Positions 1 through 5,714 are shown, counted from the first letter of the stretch. The stretch is 7,261 nucleotides of DNA from Planctomycetota bacterium (GCA_017885385.1 JAFNGF010000235.1:1-7261); one strand, 5' to 3'. A program made the numbers and translations. The notes: generated from the letters alone by a model not told the origin.

Positions 1-399
1 GAAGGCATGCGGCAGTTAAAGAAGCTCGGCGTAAAGACAATCGTGAATCTCCGCCTATTTCATTCCGATCGTAACAAAATCACGGGCATGGGCTTTAGTT
101 ATCAACACATCCCCGTGGCAGCGTGGCACCCTGAGGATGGCGAAGTGGTCCGTTTTTTGAAAATCGCAACCGACCCAAACTGCACGCCCGTCTTTGTACA
201 CTGCCAGCGTGGGGCACACCGCGCCGGCTTAATGTGCGCCGTCTATCGCATCGCCGTCCAGGGCTGGAGCAAATCTGAAGCAATCGACGAGATGACGAAC
301 GGCAGCTTCAACTTTTATCCCGGCTGGCCGAACCTCATAGGCTACATTAACAAGCTGGATATCGAAGACATTAAACGCCGCGTAGGCGCCACCGAGTAA
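1..399 (+). CDS. Dual-specificity/tyrosine phosphatase family protein (5'-truncated)
   Basis: The reading frame is open to the first base of the window (Glu-Gly precede the first Met at position 7), so this is the C-terminal part of a longer gene. The visible part starts at the 'LGVKTIVNLR' strand typical of DSP-like phosphatases. It carries the P-loop signature HCX5R as HCQRGAHR, with the nucleophilic Cys encoded at 202-204 and the phosphate-binding Arg six residues later. The segment after it (CAVYRIAVQGW, then EAIDEM) matches the helix that follows the P-loop in cysteine phosphatases of this type. The family hydrolyses phosphate esters through a Cys-phosphate intermediate; the substrate cannot be told here. 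Oddly, the residue after the Arg is Ala (HRAG) where Ser or Thr is usual. The start and any signal peptide lie outside the window. It converges on the acetyltransferase gene. Confidence 0.8.
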   Translation, partial: EGMRQLKKLGVKTIVNLRLFHSDRNKITGMGFSYQHIPVAAWHPEDGEVVRFLKIATDPNCTPVFVHCQRGAHRAGLMCAVYRIAVQGWSKSEAIDEMTNGSFNFYPGWPNLIGYINKLDIEDIKRRVGATE

Positions 400-610
400 T
401 GGCATTGTTGGCAATGGTGCAGTTCTGACGCCCCGCTTCTCTTCGGGTAGTCTCATAGTCCGTAGGATGGGCAGGTCCCCTGCCCATGCTGAGAATTCAT
501 TCTTCACAATCCGCATCGCCTAAAGCCGATCCTGCCCCCTGGGTTTCGAGAGGGTCGACAGAACGGCAATTCTCGCCATGTCACCATACAGGAATACTTG
601 CTTGGCCTTA
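400..610. other. Convergent intergenic region with hairpins
   Basis: This region lies between the phosphatase stop and the stop of the minus-strand acetyltransferase. I see no gene with coding character in it. It holds a short stem CATTG-TTGG-CAATG at 403-416 just after the phosphatase stop, and a stronger 9-bp hairpin at 467-487 (listed separately). Neither is followed by a T-run, so no classical intrinsic terminator is visible. The rest has no recognisable structure. Confidence 0.5.
467..487. repeat. Small palindromic repeat, 'GTAGGRTGGGC' hairpin type, copy 1
   Basis: A perfect 9-bp stem, ATGGGCAGG (467-475) and CCTGCCCAT (479-487), with a 3-base loop. It is preceded by CGTAGG. The reverse complement of the hairpin at 2148-2165 reads GTAGGGTGGGC...GCCCACC, so the two intergenic hairpins share the pattern GTAGG(A/G)TGGGC then GCCCA(C/T). 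They look like members of one dispersed REP-like family in opposite orientation. There is no T-tract, so it is not a typical terminator, though it could affect transcript ends between the two convergent genes. Confidence 0.55.
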
Positions 611-1093
611 TTATAACTGATGGTTTTGCCATTCCATTTTGAATTTTATAAGCCCCGTACCAGGTTCTGCATACGGATCTTTCTGTTCAAATCCGCATTT
701 ATTTATATAAAAATAAATGGCACTTTGATTTTTCTCGTAAACACTCGTTTCCAGATAGTCATATTTTTTTTCTTTTGCATATTGTTTTGCCCGATTCATC
801 AGCGCGGTCCCAATCCCTTTTCCGTGCCAAAGAGAATCAACAAACAATTCACGTATGTAATTACCACTTATGGTCATAAAACCTTTGATCAATCCGTTCT
901 CCTTCCAAACATATCCGTCCGCAAAAATGACATCTAAAAGAAAATCTAGTTGTCTCGACCTCCAGAACTGTGCTGGATGGTCTGATACAAAGTTGTGACA
1001 GCGGATAGATTCATTTAGCCATATTTGGCAGACTCTCAGTAGTTCTGACTTATCATCTTTTCTCATTGAACAAATTGGATGTGTTGAATTCAT
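611..1093 (-). CDS. GNAT family N-acetyltransferase
   Basis: This 160-residue protein has the usual length for a single-domain GNAT enzyme, which moves an acetyl group from acetyl-CoA to an amine. The acetyl-CoA pyrophosphate loop is visible as LWHGKGIGTAL (about residues 88-98, the Q/RxxGxG/A type motif A). Before it comes the beta-4 strand IRELFVD. The C-terminal part has NQSAIYFYINKCGF (122-135), matching the family's 'N..A..FYek.GF' with Tyr129 as a candidate general acid. The N-terminal segment with IWLNESIRCHNFV resembles YiaC-like acetyltransferases. The substrate is unknown. An internal Met at residue 10 is an alternative start that fits family N-termini slightly better; neither start has a clear Shine-Dalgarno sequence. 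It begins 40 bases after the stop of the hydrolase gene on the same strand, so the two may be co-transcribed. Confidence 0.9.
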   Translation of the reverse strand: MNSTHPICSMRKDDKSELLRVCQIWLNESIRCHNFVSDHPAQFWRSRQLDFLLDVIFADGYVWKENGLIKGFMTISGNYIRELFVDSLWHGKGIGTALMNRAKQYAKEKKYDYLETSVYEKNQSAIYFYINKCGFEQKDPYAEPGTGLIKFKMEWQNHQL

Positions 1094-1133
1094 TTTGCTT
1101 ATCTCGTTTTTGAAGCTTCTATTCCTCGACTGG

Positions 1134-2000
1134 TTAGAGCCCTTTCACTTCGTTGTAAATGGACTCAATCAGTCCAGCTTCGTTTTTCGGAAATTCGGAT
1201 TTTATCTGTTCTAAGGTCTTATTCTTTTCGATTAAAGATTTAACCTTCGCCTGGCGTTCTTTCATTTGCTGAATGTGCTGCCCTACCGCTTTACGATCCA
1301 TAATCTCACTGTGGCCGCTGCAAAACTTCTCGGCATCGAGTGTATTCAGCATCTTTGCAAGGGTTTTGACATGCTCAAAAGAATTGCCGCCTTTGTAAGA
1401 ATGAATAAGCTGAGGCCTTCCTATAAACGCCTGGTCAGCGATAAAGGCGACTTTTTCCTCCGGAAAATAGACGACCGCATCGCCTGTTGTGTGACCAACG
1501 CCAAAATACCAAAGCTCTATCTTCTTTGAGCCGAGGAAAATATCCATTTTGTCGCGAAACGTAATCGAAGGCACAAACGGCATCAACTCAGGCTTAGTCC
1601 ACTGCGACGCACTTCCATCTCTGCCTGGATGAAAAAACTCCTTCCGGCAGTTCTCATGGGCAACGATTGTAATGCCCTGCGGAAAATACTGGTTGCCGTT
1701 GACGTGGTCTCCGTCGCTGTGAGTGTTTACCAGAAACTTTATTGGCTTGTCTGTCATTTTCCTGATCTGCTCTACCGTTTGGTCAACAGAATCCTTATCC
1801 ATCTTGGCATCAATTACGAGGACGCCGTTATCGCCGATATACATACCGCCTCTTGCACCTCGGCCATCCAAAACTTCATACAATCTCTCAGAAATCATTT
1901 GTAATCGGACAGGTAGAGTCTTTTGCTGCTGAGCAAAAGCCAGTGATGCAAACAGAACAAGTTTGAACGAGATAAACATGAGGAGAAAACTCTTTTTCAT
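1134..2000 (-). CDS. Secreted metallo-beta-lactamase-fold hydrolase
   Basis: This 288-residue protein starts with a signal peptide: MKK, a hydrophobic stretch to about residue 20, and a likely signal peptidase I site after AFA (residue 23), so it is probably exported to the periplasm. The MBL fold is shown by NTHSDGDHVNGN (92-103), GHTTGD with His170, the AFIADQ strand with the bridging Asp189, and CSGH with His230. The family binds one or two metal ions, usually zinc, and hydrolyses esters, lactams, thioesters or phosphodiesters; the substrate here cannot be told. The metal motif is HxDxDH: Asp96 replaces the second His of the canonical HxHxDH, which may alter the first metal site. The start is supported by AAGGGA about 8 bases upstream on the minus strand (around 2008-2013). 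It lies upstream of the GNAT gene and diverges from tsaD. Confidence 0.9.
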   Translation of the reverse strand: MKKSFLLMFISFKLVLFASLAFAQQQKTLPVRLQMISERLYEVLDGRGARGGMYIGDNGVLVIDAKMDKDSVDQTVEQIRKMTDKPIKFLVNTHSDGDHVNGNQYFPQGITIVAHENCRKEFFHPGRDGSASQWTKPELMPFVPSITFRDKMDIFLGSKKIELWYFGVGHTTGDAVVYFPEEKVAFIADQAFIGRPQLIHSYKGGNSFEHVKTLAKMLNTLDAEKFCSGHSEIMDRKAVGQHIQQMKERQAKVKSLIEKNKTLEQIKSEFPKNEAGLIESIYNEVKGL

Positions 2001-2147
2001 CTCAACATCCCTTCAAAATCTCGTGACGTATGCTGATCGCTAATCCGCGTCGGCAGCTTCCGCTTTGCTTATCAATAGTATGGTCGGTACTGTCGAAGTA
2101 GGCAAGAAATATCTCTCACTTGGGGGTGTGATCTGTGCGGCGGTGTT

Positions 2148-2165
2148 GGTGGGCTGAAGCCCACC
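2148..2165. repeat. Small palindromic repeat, 'GTAGGRTGGGC' hairpin type, copy 2
   Basis: The sequence GGTGGGCTGAAGCCCACC is an 8-bp perfect inverted repeat around a 2-base centre (7-bp stem with a TGAA loop). It is followed by CTACC, so the minus strand reads GGTAGGGTGGGC... as in copy 1. The core GTTGGTGGGCTGAAGCCCACC looks like a dispersed hairpin found in intergenic DNA of some bacteria. It lies about 43 bases upstream of tsaD, in the divergent region. The remainder of this 202-base intergenic stretch (2001-2202) must hold promoters for the hydrolase and tsaD, but I could not pick convincing -35/-10 pairs. Confidence 0.6.
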
Positions 2166-2208
2166 CTACCATTTACTTTCCGTCTTCTTTTCGTTAATAT
2201 CTGTGCTC

Positions 2209-3246
2209 ATGCAGCCCAAAACCATAAATATCCTCGGCATCGAAACCAGTTGTGACGAGACTGCTGCGGCGGTGGTGGCAAACGGGCGAGAGGTCAAATC
2301 CTCCATCATCGCTTCGCAGACCAAGCTGCACGAGAAATACGGCGGCATTGTGCCTGAGATAGCGTCCCGTGCACATATCGAGAAAATATATCCAGTTATA
2401 GCTGAGGCAATGGCCCAGGCCGGTGTCAACAAAGATGACATCGACGCCATAGCTGTCGCCAATCAGCCGGGCCTGACTATTGCGCTGGTGGTGGGCGTTA
2501 CGGCTGCCAAAACCCTGGCTTTCGCCTGGGAAAAGCCGCTGATAGCAATCAACCATTTGCACGCCCATCTGCAGTCGGCGATGCTCGCTGAAGGAGACCT
2601 GCAATTACCAGCGGTTGCTCTTATTGTATCAGGAGGCCATACCTGCCTATATGAATGCAAGTCGCCGCTGGAGCTTGAACTTTTGGGCTCTACTATTGAC
2701 GATGCAGCCGGCGAGGCGTTCGACAAAGTCGCGAACATTCTTAAATTGTCGTACCCCGGCGGGCCGAGTATCGAAAGGATAGCACGAAATGGCAACCCGA
2801 ACGCAATCAAATTTCCACGCTCGATGCTGGGGCGTGACTCGCTGGACTTTTCTTTCAGCGGCATTAAAACCGCGGTGCTTTATCACTGTCACGGCCAGGA
2901 TATGAAAGGTCAAAATAAGGTCGGCTCGATGACAGGGCAGCAGATTGCGGACATCGCAGCATCATTTCAGGCAGCGGTGATTGATGTCCTGGTGAAAAAG
3001 ACGCAGCGAGCCGCTAAGAAAATCGGCGCAAGAACTATCTTGCTGGGCGGCGGGGTAGCAGCCAATAGCACCCTTCGAGACGCCTTACAGAAAATGTGCG
3101 ACTCAGGTTCCCCGCCCAGAAAATTGCTGGTCGCTCCGAAACCATATTGCACTGACAACGCGGTTATGGTAGCCTCTTTGGCGTACCATAAATTCAAGGC
3201 CGGGCTTTTTGCAGACTTCAGTCTTGAGCCGAAAGCAACCGGCTAA
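2209..3246 (+). CDS. tsaD: tRNA N6-adenosine threonylcarbamoyltransferase TsaD
   Basis: TsaD (Gcp/Kae1 family) moves threonylcarbamoyl from TC-AMP to A37 of ANN-decoding tRNAs, making t6A, together with TsaB and TsaE in the cytoplasm. The protein is complete at 345 residues from the ATG, the usual length. In numbering from the in-frame GTG at 2203 (two residues earlier), the ASKHA N-terminus is ILGIETSCDETAAAVV (10-25). The metal ligands are His118 and His122 in NHLHAHL. Other motifs are SGGHT (143-147), a FDKVANIL-YPGGP segment (173-187), DFSFSGIKTA (215-224), GGGVAANS (282-289) and TDNAVM (317-322), with Asp318 as the last metal ligand. All key residues are present. I prefer the ATG at 2209, although GTG at 2203 is possible; neither has a clear Shine-Dalgarno sequence. 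TsaB and TsaE are not in the window. Confidence 0.97.
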   Translation: MQPKTINILGIETSCDETAAAVVANGREVKSSIIASQTKLHEKYGGIVPEIASRAHIEKIYPVIAEAMAQAGVNKDDIDAIAVANQPGLTIALVVGVTAAKTLAFAWEKPLIAINHLHAHLQSAMLAEGDLQLPAVALIVSGGHTCLYECKSPLELELLGSTIDDAAGEAFDKVANILKLSYPGGPSIERIARNGNPNAIKFPRSMLGRDSLDFSFSGIKTAVLYHCHGQDMKGQNKVGSMTGQQIADIAASFQAAVIDVLVKKTQRAAKKIGARTILLGGGVAANSTLRDALQKMCDSGSPPRKLLVAPKPYCTDNAVMVASLAYHKFKAGLFADFSLEPKATG

Positions 3247-3257
3247 AACGCAGCACT

Positions 3258-3351
3258 TGTCATGCTGAGCCGAAGGCGAAGCATCTGGCCTTCGCAAGTG
3301 AGATTCTTCGCCGAGTTTACCCTCGAGCAAAGCGAAGGGCTCAGAATGACA
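3258..3351. repeat. MITE/REP-like inverted-repeat element
   Basis: The 94-bp stretch between tsaD and larB has terminal inverted repeats: TGTCATGCTGAGC (3258-3270) matches the reverse complement of GCTCAGAATGACA (3339-3351) at 12 of 13 positions. Inside is a nested hairpin GAAGGC (3272-3277) / GCCTTC (3288-3293), then the segment GAGATTCTTCGCCGAG. I recall very similar 'TGTCATTCTGAGC...GAAGAATCTC' intergenic elements in unrelated bacterial genomes, but cannot search for them here. It encodes no protein. It starts about 11 bases after the tsaD stop and ends about 20 bases before the probable start of larB. Confidence 0.75.
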
Positions 3352-3362
3352 GTTCACAAGGC

Positions 3363-3368
3363 AGGTGA
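3363..3368 (+). promoter_or_regulatory. Ribosome binding site favouring an ATT start for larB
   Basis: AGGTGA matches the anti-Shine-Dalgarno complement. It lies three bases before an in-frame ATT at 3372 (six bases counted from the AGG core). It is too far (18 bases) from the TTG at 3387 to serve that codon. An in-frame TGA overlaps the site (3366-3368), so translation cannot start earlier. Confidence 0.5.
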
Positions 3369-3386
3369 AACATTCAAGCTGAACAG

Positions 3387-4139
3387 TTGAAAAAGTTATT
3401 GAAGCAGGTCAAAGCCGGCAAAATCAGTATCCAGGATGCGATTGAAAAGCTGCGCCATCTGCCGTTTGAGGATTTAGGCTTTGCCCGCATAGACCACCAT
3501 CGCCAAATCCGCCGGGGCTTTCCAGAAGTTATCTACTGTCCGGGCAAAACGACCGAGCAGATAATAAGGATATTTGAAAGCCTTGCTGCGAAAAGTGATA
3601 GCGTGCTGGCTACGAGAGCCGAGCCGCACGTCTTTGAGGCGCTGGCAAAGAGCGGGAAATTTCCAAAGGCACGATACGAGCAATTAGCCAGAGCGATAGT
3701 GCTGGAGCAAAGAAAACTTAAGCCTTCAAAAAGTGTTTTGCCGATAGTAACCGCTGGAACCGCGGACCTGCCCGTGGCGACAGAAGCCAAAGTCACCGCT
3801 GAAATTATGGGCCAGCGGACGGAGCTAATCTGCGATGTAGGAGTGGCCGGCCTGCACAGGTTGTTTGAACACCTGCCCAAACTTCAGAAGGCCAACATTA
3901 TTATTGTCGTAGCGGGAATGGAAGGGGCGTTAGCTAGCGTGGTGGGCGGGTTGGTCAGTTGTCCGGTAATCGCCGTGCCTACCAGTGTGGGCTATGGCTC
4001 AAACTTCGAGGGGCTGTCGGCTCTCTTGACCATGCTTAATAGCTGCACCGCTGGCGTCACAGTAGTTAATATCGACAACGGCTTTTCCGCAGCCGTCACC
4101 GCCACGCTTATAAATAGGAAAATAGAAGCAGGAAAGTAG
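3387..4139 (+). CDS. larB: Nickel pincer cofactor biosynthesis protein LarB
   Basis: LarB carboxylates the pyridinium ring of nicotinic acid adenine dinucleotide and releases AMP, giving P2CMN, the first intermediate of the nickel-pincer nucleotide used by lactate racemase and related enzymes. From the TTG the protein has 250 residues, the family length. The N-terminal LarB signature is LPFEDLGF (25-32), then DHHRQIRRGFPEVIY (36-50) and PGKT. The PurE/AIR-carboxylase-like domain follows with VTAGTADLP (121-129), CDVGVAGLHR (149-158), VVAGMEGALASVVGGL (174-189), AVPTSVGYG (196-204), LLTMLNSC (213-220) and VNIDNGFSAA (227-236). Cys220 is probably the cysteine reported to bind the substrate covalently. 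TTG at 3387 is the conservative start. An ATT at 3372 has the only good ribosome binding site and adds five residues resembling family N-termini. LarC and LarE are not in the window. The gene may be co-transcribed with tsaD. Confidence 0.95.
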   Translation: MKKLLKQVKAGKISIQDAIEKLRHLPFEDLGFARIDHHRQIRRGFPEVIYCPGKTTEQIIRIFESLAAKSDSVLATRAEPHVFEALAKSGKFPKARYEQLARAIVLEQRKLKPSKSVLPIVTAGTADLPVATEAKVTAEIMGQRTELICDVGVAGLHRLFEHLPKLQKANIIIVVAGMEGALASVVGGLVSCPVIAVPTSVGYGSNFEGLSALLTMLNSCTAGVTVVNIDNGFSAAVTATLINRKIEAGK

Positions 4140-4154
4140 AAAGGCAGAAGCTTG

Positions 4155-4172
4155 TCCCCGCGAAAGCGGGGA
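4155..4172. repeat. GC hairpin with GAAA loop after larB
   Basis: TCCCCGC (4155-4161), GAAA, GCGGGGA (4166-4172) is a perfect 7-bp stem capped by a GNRA tetraloop, 15 bases after the larB stop. No T-run follows on either strand, so a standard intrinsic terminator is not supported. It could protect the 3' end of the larB transcript or be a dispersed repeat. Confidence 0.5.
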
Positions 4173-4350
4173 ACAGCATACAGGAGACAGGAAAATTTAG
4201 ACGCAAGACTTCAGACTCAAAACCAAAGACTAACGACCTGACGGGTGATAGATGCGATATTATCCCTACCTCACATCGGGCTGCGGCAGGTTCTCAGACT
4301 CGGCGTAGGCATTCGCCGGCGCGGGCCGCCCTGACGAGTTTTGGCAAAGC
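4173..4350. other. Non-coding stretch between larB and the accessory block
   Basis: No convincing gene lies here. The left part (4200-4235) is low-complexity, with AGACT occurring three times. The right part (about 4290-4350) is much richer in GC. It contains CCGGCGCGGG at 4316-4325, repeated exactly at 4360-4369 inside the attC-like site, so part of it may be a decayed copy of such a site. The left edge of the inserted block probably lies within this stretch. Confidence 0.4.
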
Positions 4351-4399
4351 GCCTAACGTCCGGCGCGGGTACCGGGTACGGACCACGCCGTTGTTAGCC
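4351..4399 (-). other. attC-like recombination site behind the TIR-like gene
   Basis: Read on the minus strand the site runs from GGCTAAC (4399-4393) to GTTAGGC (4357-4351). The latter fits the integron core G^TTRRRY exactly; the former fits RYYYAAC except at its second base. Inside these, CGCCG (4386-4390) pairs with CGGCG (4361-4365), then an A/C mismatch, then CC/GG, giving L-box-like arms. Spacers of 2 and 3 bases separate the arms from the outer pairs. The centre contains a small GTAC...GTAC palindrome. The R box abuts the TAA stop of the upstream gene (TAAGGCTAACAA on the minus strand), the usual placement of attC in gene cassettes. At 49 bp it is shorter than most known attC sites, and no integrase gene is in view, so this is a strong resemblance only. 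Confidence 0.6.
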
Positions 4400-5587
4400 T
4401 TATGTTTGCTCCGACTCCGTCGGCAAGGCGTAGTTCTTTATATCCTTGATCGCATGCAGCAATTTGATCGTCGATGCTGCGTCGAGGTTTTCTCCTGTGT
4501 ATCTGACCTCATAGAGACCTTGAAGGTTCGATGGCACCTTAATGCCTTCACGCACAAGCAGGATGAACCTTCGACCATAGAACGCCATGGCAGCGCCGAT
4601 CTCAATGAGGACGTTCGGATTAAGGAGGGTGTGTTCGTTCCCATCTTTGTCGGTAATCGTTTCTTCTGCATCCACATGAATAATCGCCGCTCCACACCCG
4701 CGCATGTCGTCCATGACTTTCTCGGGAACGGGCTTTGAAACAGATTGCCTTTCGACTGAGACGATAGGCTCCAATTCACCGAATTCCAGCAGCTTCTTGA
4801 TCGGGTCCACGAGTTCGTGGTTTTTGCCGTGGGTTATGAACACTCGCCGCCTTCGAAAATCGTCCGCTATTGCGACAGCAAGTTGGGTTCTTGTTTGGGG
4901 AACCGATTGCACGACCGGCTCTTCTGGGGTTGCTGGGTGCGTGACCAAACCCGCAGGAATCTGGGGAAGTGTCTCTGTCCCTATCGCAGTCTCATCGTCA
5001 TCCACATGAACACCCGCTCCTGTCGTCATTTGCTCTGCGGCACCGTGCAAACTCACGTAACTCTTGTCCTTGATCTCTTCGATGAAACCCACGGATCGGG
5101 CGCAACACTCTAAACGCTCCAGGACCTCCTTGGCTTTGTCACGTGGCACTCCCATGGATTCCAACACGTTGTGCGCAATGTCCGACCTGGGCAGCGCGTT
5201 GCCGTCATACTGGCGGAGGAATTCCCCGAACACTCTTGGCAAGAGAACCGCCTCACGCTTGGCCAGCAGATCATCACCCTCTTTCTTGGATCGCAGAATG
5301 CGGCGAGCCAGTTTTGTCACCTCTATTGTCGTCGCTTGGGCTCCGCCTTCGACTAGCCCGTAGGCTATTGCAGCACCCGAGATGACTTTCAACTGCGAAC
5401 CACCTGGGTCTACATTGAGTGCCTTTGCTACATGCAAAGGCGTCGTGGGTTTGCCCGCGTAGTGATCGAGGATTGCTTGCGGAACGCGCAGTGCCTCGTC
5501 GAGAGTCATCGCCGCAACGTCGGACTGTTTCAGATAAGTCCGTTTCTGCCCAGGTGCAGACGTGTCTGTCGACCTCTTTCTTGCCAT
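4400..5587 (-). CDS. TIR-like nucleotide-binding domain protein, probable anti-phage effector
   Basis: This 395-residue protein has two parts. Residues about 15-185 are helical and look like a winged-helix-type domain (HYAGKPTTPLHVAKALNV, then ARRIL and a second helical half). After a low-complexity linker (about 185-240) comes a C-terminal TIR-like domain of the PF10137/CAP12 type: RRRVFITHG (246-254), KPVPEKVMDDM (285-295), AAIIHVDAEE (300-309), LNPNVLIEIGAAMA (322-335), FILLVREG (341-348) and LQGLYEVRYTG (355-365). Glu329 in NVLIEIG is the candidate catalytic Glu. Such domains occur in CBASS and Pycsar effectors and in stand-alone defence proteins, several of which cleave NAD+. Here no cyclase is adjacent, so activation is unknown. 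The start is firm because GAGGAG lies 7 bases upstream. Its 5' end sits just after an R-box-like sequence and its stop abuts an attC-like site, as in a gene cassette. Confidence 0.85.
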   Translation of the reverse strand: MARKRSTDTSAPGQKRTYLKQSDVAAMTLDEALRVPQAILDHYAGKPTTPLHVAKALNVDPGGSQLKVISGAAIAYGLVEGGAQATTIEVTKLARRILRSKKEGDDLLAKREAVLLPRVFGEFLRQYDGNALPRSDIAHNVLESMGVPRDKAKEVLERLECCARSVGFIEEIKDKSYVSLHGAAEQMTTGAGVHVDDDETAIGTETLPQIPAGLVTHPATPEEPVVQSVPQTRTQLAVAIADDFRRRRVFITHGKNHELVDPIKKLLEFGELEPIVSVERQSVSKPVPEKVMDDMRGCGAAIIHVDAEETITDKDGNEHTLLNPNVLIEIGAAMAFYGRRFILLVREGIKVPSNLQGLYEVRYTGENLDAASTIKLLHAIKDIKNYALPTESEQT

Positions 5588-5594
5588 GTCATTT

Positions 5595-5600
5595 CTCCTC
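5595..5600 (-). promoter_or_regulatory. Strong ribosome binding site of the TIR-like gene
   Basis: On the minus strand GAGGAG lies 7 bases before the ATG at 5587. It is the clearest Shine-Dalgarno sequence in the window; neighbouring genes mostly lack one. It begins only three bases after the R-box-like GTTAGCC (5610-5604), so the gene carries its own compact translation signal, as integron cassettes usually do. Confidence 0.8.
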
Positions 5601-5603
5601 TTT

Positions 5604-5714
5604 GGCTAACAATAATTAGACTGATCCGCATAAGATCTGGAACTTCGATTTCCTACCCGTATAATACGCCGTTGGAACGGCTGGCCCCCGTTCGCTACGC
5701 CGACTTTGTTAGTG
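5604..5714 (-). other. Possible second attC-like site, atypical
   Basis: The 111-bp stretch between the 74-residue gene and the TIR-like gene is bounded by inverted CTAAC/GTTAG boxes. On the minus strand CACTAAC (5714-5708) overlaps the TAA stop of the upstream gene, and GTTAGCC (5610-5604) lies before the next gene. The 5' side reads CTAACAAAGTCGGCGTAG, similar to CTAACAACGGCGTGG in the site at 4351-4399. The inside holds a perfect 14-bp palindrome GCCGTTGGAACGGC (5668-5681) and a competing pair GAACGG/CCGTTC (5675-5680, 5688-5693). I could not find a proper L-box pair next to the R boxes, and the right R box has C where the core wants a purine. It may be a diverged or rearranged site, or chance. 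Confidence 0.35.

Noticed and set aside
229..516. Minus-strand open frame of 95 residues across the phosphatase end
   Set aside because: It overlaps the conserved phosphatase frame and the palindromic repeat, with no domain or ribosome binding site.
620..937. Plus-strand open frame of 105 residues rich in Phe and Ile
   Set aside because: It is antisense to the GNAT gene, whose motifs are clear; the composition is what the complement of a Lys/Glu-rich frame gives.
2166..2864. Minus-strand open frames of 98, 136 and 133 residues across tsaD
   Set aside because: They lie opposite the fully conserved tsaD frame and show no recognisable domain; they are shadows of its codon pattern.
4155..4172. 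Intrinsic terminator for larB
   Set aside because: The stem is good but neither strand has a T-run after it, so I list it only as a hairpin.
4200..4235. Short tandem or CRISPR-like repeats from recurring AGACT
   Set aside because: The unit is five bases with irregular spacing and no conserved repeat-spacer pattern; treated as low-complexity sequence.
4438..5385. Several open frames overlapping the TIR-like gene on both strands
   Set aside because: None has domain character, and the 395-residue frame carries all motifs plus a strong ribosome binding site.
4391..5612. Insertion sequence bounded by the GGCTAACAA inverted repeats
   Set aside because: The gene between them is a TIR-like protein with no transposase features, and no target duplication is visible; the cassette reading fits better.
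5637..5665. Plus-strand promoter with TATAAT at 5660-5665
   Set aside because: The matching -35 position (CTGGAA) fits only 3 of 6 bases and there is no plus-strand gene downstream; TATAAT is probably chance.
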